Positions 58,477 to 61,850 of a DNA stretch of 61,850 nucleotides are shown piece after piece. The stretch's first letter is position 1; each line of letters starts with the position of its first letter. Under the pieces are notes generated by a model. The model was not told the origin of the DNA and searched no databases. It saw only the letters and a program-made list of their open reading frames with translations. The position numbers and the translations under genes were made by a program. Source of the stretch: Bigelowiella natans CCMP2755 (Eukaryota > Cercozoa > Chlorarachniophyceae). The stretch lies in assembly GCA_000320545.1 (NCBI GenBank), contig ADNK01001575.1, positions 1 to 61,850 of the forward strand, in the 5' to 3' direction.

Positions 58477-59060
58477 CTACACCACATGTGTGCATGTGCA
58501 CATGTGTGCATCTGAAGGCAAAGTTTTTGGTCGCAATGAGTAGTAGTAGTGACTACAGGCAGCAAATGATGGAGGAGGCGGGATTCCACCAGGCCCAAAT
58601 GATGGAGGAGGCGGGATTCCACCAGGCACAAATGATGGAGGAGGCGGGATTCCACCAGGCACAAATGATGGAGGAGGCGGGATTCCACCAGGCACAAATG
58701 ATGGAGGAGGCGGGGTTCCACCTCCTTTAGGGGTTTGATTCACATCTTGAATGGGAGGAGACTGGACTACAAATTGCGGAGGAGGCGGGATTTCAGCAGG
58801 TACTGTAGTAGACTGTGTTTTGTCCACACTGGGGGGAGACTGGACTACCGTATTTGCATCTTCTTTATTTTGTGTGATCTCGCTCGTCGCCGCAATTTGC
58901 GTATCTTGAGAACGATGAGTAGTTTCTTTGGTGGCGTCTACGCTCTTCGTGTTACTCCCGTCTACACTTTGTTGCTTTTCCTCTCCTTTGCCCTCTTCTC
59001 TCCCTTCTTGTTTATTGTTTTCTCTTTTGTCCTCCAGGCCTGCCACGGTGTTTTCCACCA
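58477..59060 (-). CDS. Proline-rich repeat protein, exon without start codon
   Basis: The open frame encodes a Glu/Lys/Gln-rich N-part, a Ser/Thr-rich middle and then repeats of GGIPPPPSFVP. No ATG exists in frame, so it would be an internal exon or a fragment. Composition favours the minus strand. However, the plus strand offers a fine acceptor (CTCTTTTGTCCTCCAG at 59024-59039) leading to a short Cys/His segment, so the coding strand is not certain. Pro-rich repeats resemble those of the host Pro-rich gene at 49-50 kb. Confidence 0.45.
58563..58727. repeat. 33-bp minisatellite, five copies
   Basis: Head-to-tail 33-bp units start at 58563, 58596, 58629, 58662 and 58695, nearly identical. The period is a multiple of three, so an 11-residue protein repeat is kept on either strand (GGIPPPPSFVP on minus). 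Confidence 0.95.
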
Positions 59061-59187
59061 ATCTTGTATGGAATCCAGCAGCTCAGCGAACGAGTCGCTC
59101 TGCCCTTTGTGTATGGACAGAAAGCACATGTATGGAGTTGAACGCCGACAGCTAACCCGGAGCGGCTTGACACGCCGGTCAGTTTGA

Positions 59188-60025
59188 GTTCGCGAAATCG
59201 GACATCTCCTGGCCTAGACGCTGCGATGGTCATACCAATAGCGTTTGCGCCCTGAAAGGTTCCTTCTCGACCGCTAATGTCCAGGGAAGAGGGCTCGGCA
59301 AGGTTCGCGATATCGGATACCTGGACACGTTGCATTTTGCACCCCCTTACAGCGCTCAGTAACAAACCTATCGTGCCCTTGGAAACGTGTGCCATCGAAT
59401 CTAAGTTGTTCTGGAGATAATTCTCCGAAGGAGGGTCTCCAACCCCACTAGCCCAATTACGTACCTCGGGCGAGATCGTACCACGCCCGAAATGGGAAAG
59501 GTAGATCTGCGCATCGGACAGGACGTTGCCTGTGTATGAACCGTCTGTACTACTCGAGGCCTTTCGGTAATTGAAGACATCGCCTACTGGGCCTGTCTGG
59601 ACCTTAGCGTCGGTATACGATTGAGAAAGACCGCTATCAGATGTCAAAGGTAGACCTGGGACTTCGACGTATGCCCCACGAATCTGTCCGATCGAGACGT
59701 CTTGAAGCGTCACGTCGCGCGAAGCTCCTTGGATATCGTCGACAGAGGTAGGTAGCGCGAAGACCGCGACACCACGTGGCGCGAAGAGGATGCCGTACTG
59801 GTTGCCGTCAGTAAACCCAGTGTCGTTGCGAAATGTATCAGACCTGATTCGTCTACCGGCTAAGAAATCCTCCAACGTCTCTGCCATCTCGTTTCTCAAC
59901 CTGGTGCGTAATTGTGAACCGGTGACCTCTTCACCCCTCAAAGTGATAGTGGCACTTGGTCCTCTTCTGGGGAACAGGGTGCACATCACTCGCGCGCGCC
60001 ATGCTCTGCAACGCGCGTTTAGCAT
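59188..60025 (-). CDS. Hypothetical protein, repetitive beta-strand pattern
   Basis: The ATG at 60025 opens a frame of about 279 codons to 59188. Beyond that it continues to 59012 opposite other sequence. The C-terminal half shows repeated short Val/Ile/Leu strands and Gly/Ser turns (CKMQRVQVSDIANL, DVRFRELKLTGVSSRSG), as in right-handed beta-helix proteins. The N-terminal 20 residues are Arg/Cys-rich. No motif allows a family assignment. A structural or fibre-like viral protein is possible from context only. Confidence 0.5.
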
Positions 60026-60074
60026 GCGGTCATACCACGTGTCGCAAATTCCTTCCTATCATATAATATTTTTA

Positions 60075-60548
60075 TCATGGATACATGAACACTTTGAAGT
60101 CGGGTTCTCTGACGATATGTGGGTTAGACTGGTCGTAGTACATGTAGTGAACCTCTCTTAGCGAGACCCCATGAGAAGGTTCTTCCAGAATTTTTGTCAG
60201 TAGAGCGTATAGCTTTTCTTTTCTTTGATCGTAGGTGATTTTGGAGAATATAGATTTTTCCTTGCTATACTTCCTTTGCCTGTGCGGGTTGAACCGAATA
60301 AATATTTTCCGTGTGTACCCATCGAAATCCTCATCCATTATATCGGCCATCCGTTGAGCCTCGCATTTGTAGTCTCCGTTCATGTTTTCGTGTTGGTGTT
60401 CATCACACTCTATTGCTATAATTAGTTTGTTAACCGTAGGAATCAGAAAATCAGGTCGGTACTGATTACATCCACCGATGGTACTCAGGGTCCTATCATG
60501 ATAAAACTTGAGCCCCTTGGATTTCAGATATTCTTTCAACTTTGATGC
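60075..60548 (-). CDS. Nuclease-fold protein of large-virus type, 5' end missing
   Basis: The open frame lacks an ATG after its upstream TGA, so the N-terminus is lost or split. YRPDFLI, IECDEHQH and the IFIRFNPHRQ strand follow the order of a PD-(D/E)xK-like core that recurs in giant-virus proteins, often behind a Cys-rich N-terminal part that is absent here. The catalytic D and E-x-D positions are kept. Possible DNA cleavage activity is inferred from the fold. It lies 36 bp downstream of the next gene on the same strand. Confidence 0.6.
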   Translation of the reverse strand, partial: ASKLKEYLKSKGLKFYHDRTLSTIGGCNQYRPDFLIPTVNKLIIAIECDEHQHENMNGDYKCEAQRMADIMDEDFDGYTRKIFIRFNPHRQRKYSKEKSIFSKITYDQRKEKLYALLTKILEEPSHGVSLREVHYMYYDQSNPHIVREPDFKVFMYP

Positions 60549-60584
60549 TCACTTCGTGCTATTCTATTTGTGTCAATTTATACG

Positions 60585-61334
60585 CTAGGAATCCTGTTTT
60601 TCAAATACAAAAACTGGGAAGTACAGTCCGTTTGGGTCGACATCATCAGTAGTTACGACCTTGGCATTCTCGCAATTTGCATGATATGTACCTCGTACCC
60701 CGGTCCAATTTTGGATAATTCCCATACCGCCCTGAAGATAACCCGGCTTTGGCATGGTTACCGTTAATGGTTGTTCATTTTCTATTTTAAGTTGAAATTT
60801 ATTATCTGTATGGTCACCATCCTGCGCCGGAATAACTTCGACATTTTGGTCTGGGTTCAAGGTCAACTTCTTCTCATTCTTATCATAATAGACTTTATGG
60901 TAGCTGTAGAAAAGCCCTTTCTTACCATCCTCCAAAATGACATTCCAGATCGGGTCATTTCCATCACCCTCGGCCTTGAACCCGACGGTACTATAATCGC
61001 TGGAGTCAAGGTACAGTTCACACCTTTCGTAACCTTCATACGGGTAGGTGAAAACCCTGTACCATTTGGGCTGCTGTCCGTGTTTCTTGTCGTCCTTAAG
61101 CCTTAGCCGCATATTCAGCAGAAGAGGTTCGTCATGGATGCTGTGCTCTATAGCTTGGTACATATTCATAATATAATCTGGTAAAGAAACTCCGTGAACC
61201 AAAACCTCCTTCGATATTTTCCAGATTGCATTTTTGGCTATTGATAACATTTTTTCACTGGAACAATCTTGAGCTTTCTCATTCATATGAGTTTTGAATG
61301 CTTTAAAGGTTTTATTGAGTTCGGTGTTTTGCAT
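60585..61334 (-). CDS. Hypothetical protein, 249 residues
   Basis: ATG to stop. The first 90 residues are helical and charged. The rest is strand-rich with many Tyr, Trp and Asp (PKWYRVFTYPYEGYERCELY, GLFYSYHKVYYDKNEKK). No signal peptide or known motif was found. The start overlaps the end of the upstream zinc-finger gene by 23 bp in another frame, a compact layout typical of viral DNA. Confidence 0.6.
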   Translation of the reverse strand: MQNTELNKTFKAFKTHMNEKAQDCSSEKMLSIAKNAIWKISKEVLVHGVSLPDYIMNMYQAIEHSIHDEPLLLNMRLRLKDDKKHGQQPKWYRVFTYPYEGYERCELYLDSSDYSTVGFKAEGDGNDPIWNVILEDGKKGLFYSYHKVYYDKNEKKLTLNPDQNVEVIPAQDGDHTDNKFQLKIENEQPLTVTMPKPGYLQGGMGIIQNWTGVRGTYHANCENAKVVTTDDVDPNGLYFPVFVFEKQDS

Positions 61335-61494
61335 CGATATGCCGGGTTAAACTCCCCTTGGTCGTGTATCCTTTGCCGCAATCTTTTTGAGGACACTGAA
61401 AGGGTTTTTTAACTTTAGCGGAAGAGGAGGAGGTCGTCTGGTCTACGCGGATACGATGATGTTTTTTCTTTTGTTGTGAGCATGATTGGATCAT
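61312..61494 (-). CDS. Small C2H2 zinc-finger protein
   Basis: The ATG at 61494 gives 60 residues. A Lys/His-rich leader precedes one classical finger, FQCPQKDCGKGYTTKGSLTR followed by HIDAKH, with the C-x4-C and H-x4-H ligands. It probably binds DNA or RNA. It overlaps the following gene by 23 bp. A single frameshift joining the two genes is conceivable but not required. Confidence 0.65.
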   Translation of the reverse strand: MIQSCSQQKKKHHRIRVDQTTSSSSAKVKKPFQCPQKDCGKGYTTKGSLTRHIDAKHRTQ

Positions 61495-61850
61495 GATCGT
61501 GTTGCACAATGTGCGCTAGCATGGAGTGTCAACATTGTGAGCGCGCGGTGGTGGTTATATTCAACAAAAGAGGTCGTAGTCACGGTTGGAGAAATTATAG
61601 AACCCGGCACAATCCATCCACGCTCGCGCGGCACCGCACGTTGACAAATTACACAATGGGGAACCGAAAACCGGCAAAGGGTGACTAGGACACATCAGAG
61701 CACTGCACGCCACCTTGACACACGACGCGCCTCACTAGCTCACGCGCTCACGTGCTCTCACACACCCCTCACAGCTCACCCATCACCCACTCTCTCACAG
61801 CTCACCCACTCACTTACTCACGGCCACGCAACTCACTCACCGCCGAGAAC
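61495..61850. other. Window edge with CTCAC-rich repeats
   Basis: No gene. From 61720 to the end the sequence is built from imperfect repeats of CTCACNCACTCAC and CACAGCTCACCCA. These look like a low-complexity tract continuing beyond the window. Confidence 0.5.

Noticed and set aside
59040-59187. RING-finger-like C-terminal half on the plus strand
   Set aside because: The first half of the RING and any upstream exon are missing, the Cys-His spacing is irregular, and a minus-strand frame covers the same bases. It is kept only as an alternative in the minisatellite finding.

Overview
The window is nuclear DNA of an intron-dense, single-celled eukaryote. The evidence is GT-AG introns every 50 to 200 coding bases, a ciliary gene (CFAP57-like), splicing and membrane-traffic genes, a Ty1/copia retrotransposon, and very long CA/TA/GA microsatellites in introns. 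A flagellated, intron-rich protist that also carries virus-derived DNA would fit, for example a chlorarachniophyte-type alga. The species cannot be named from sequence alone. No rRNA, tRNA, CRISPR array or prokaryote-style operon was seen.

Layout. 2.5-14.0 kb (minus): a many-exon CFAP57/WDR65-like gene, with an N-terminal WD40 propeller, a long coiled coil and a serine-rich tail. 14.2-17.0 kb: loose minus-strand exons and the 3' end of another gene. 19.0-26.6 kb (minus): a two-exon 125-residue gene; a cyclophilin whose 11 exons could all be joined in phase, one of them only 21 nt; an unidentified charged multi-exon gene; and part of another. 28.5-29.3 kb: a small plus-strand gene. 30.57-37.67 kb: a complete copia element with LTRs that appear identical, a 5-bp target duplication, an intact 1480-codon gag-pol and striking heat-shock-element arrays in each LTR. 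37.9-38.8 kb (minus): a coiled-coil gene just beyond the insertion. 39.4-39.8 kb: an AT-rich foreign-looking insert. 40.9-43.5 kb (minus): an intronless TFIP11/Ntr1-type splicing factor. 44.4-52.0 kb (plus): a multi-exon gene, or two genes, with a FYVE-type zinc finger, proline-rich segments and a C-terminal ELMO domain.

From about 52.8 kb to the end, style changes. Genes are dense, almost intronless and of large-DNA-virus type: a family-B DNA polymerase exonuclease fragment, half an HMG box, a Cys-rich zinc-binding-like protein, a nuclease-fold protein, a C2H2 finger, an EGF-repeat membrane protein and an intact amidoligase with a YEATS-like N-terminal region. Several are cut off at shared junctions, so this looks like a scrambled endogenous viral island. 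The polymerase fragment has acquired, or carried, a 56-nt spliceosomal-type intron.

Four CTAG/GCTAGC-rich tracts (about 18.5, 30.4, 40.5 and 52.6 kb) lie at the edges of the gene-poor or foreign segments. They may mark a repeat family or insertion boundaries. The main candidates for something new are the heat-shock-type LTR, the amidoligase fusion and the viral mosaic.
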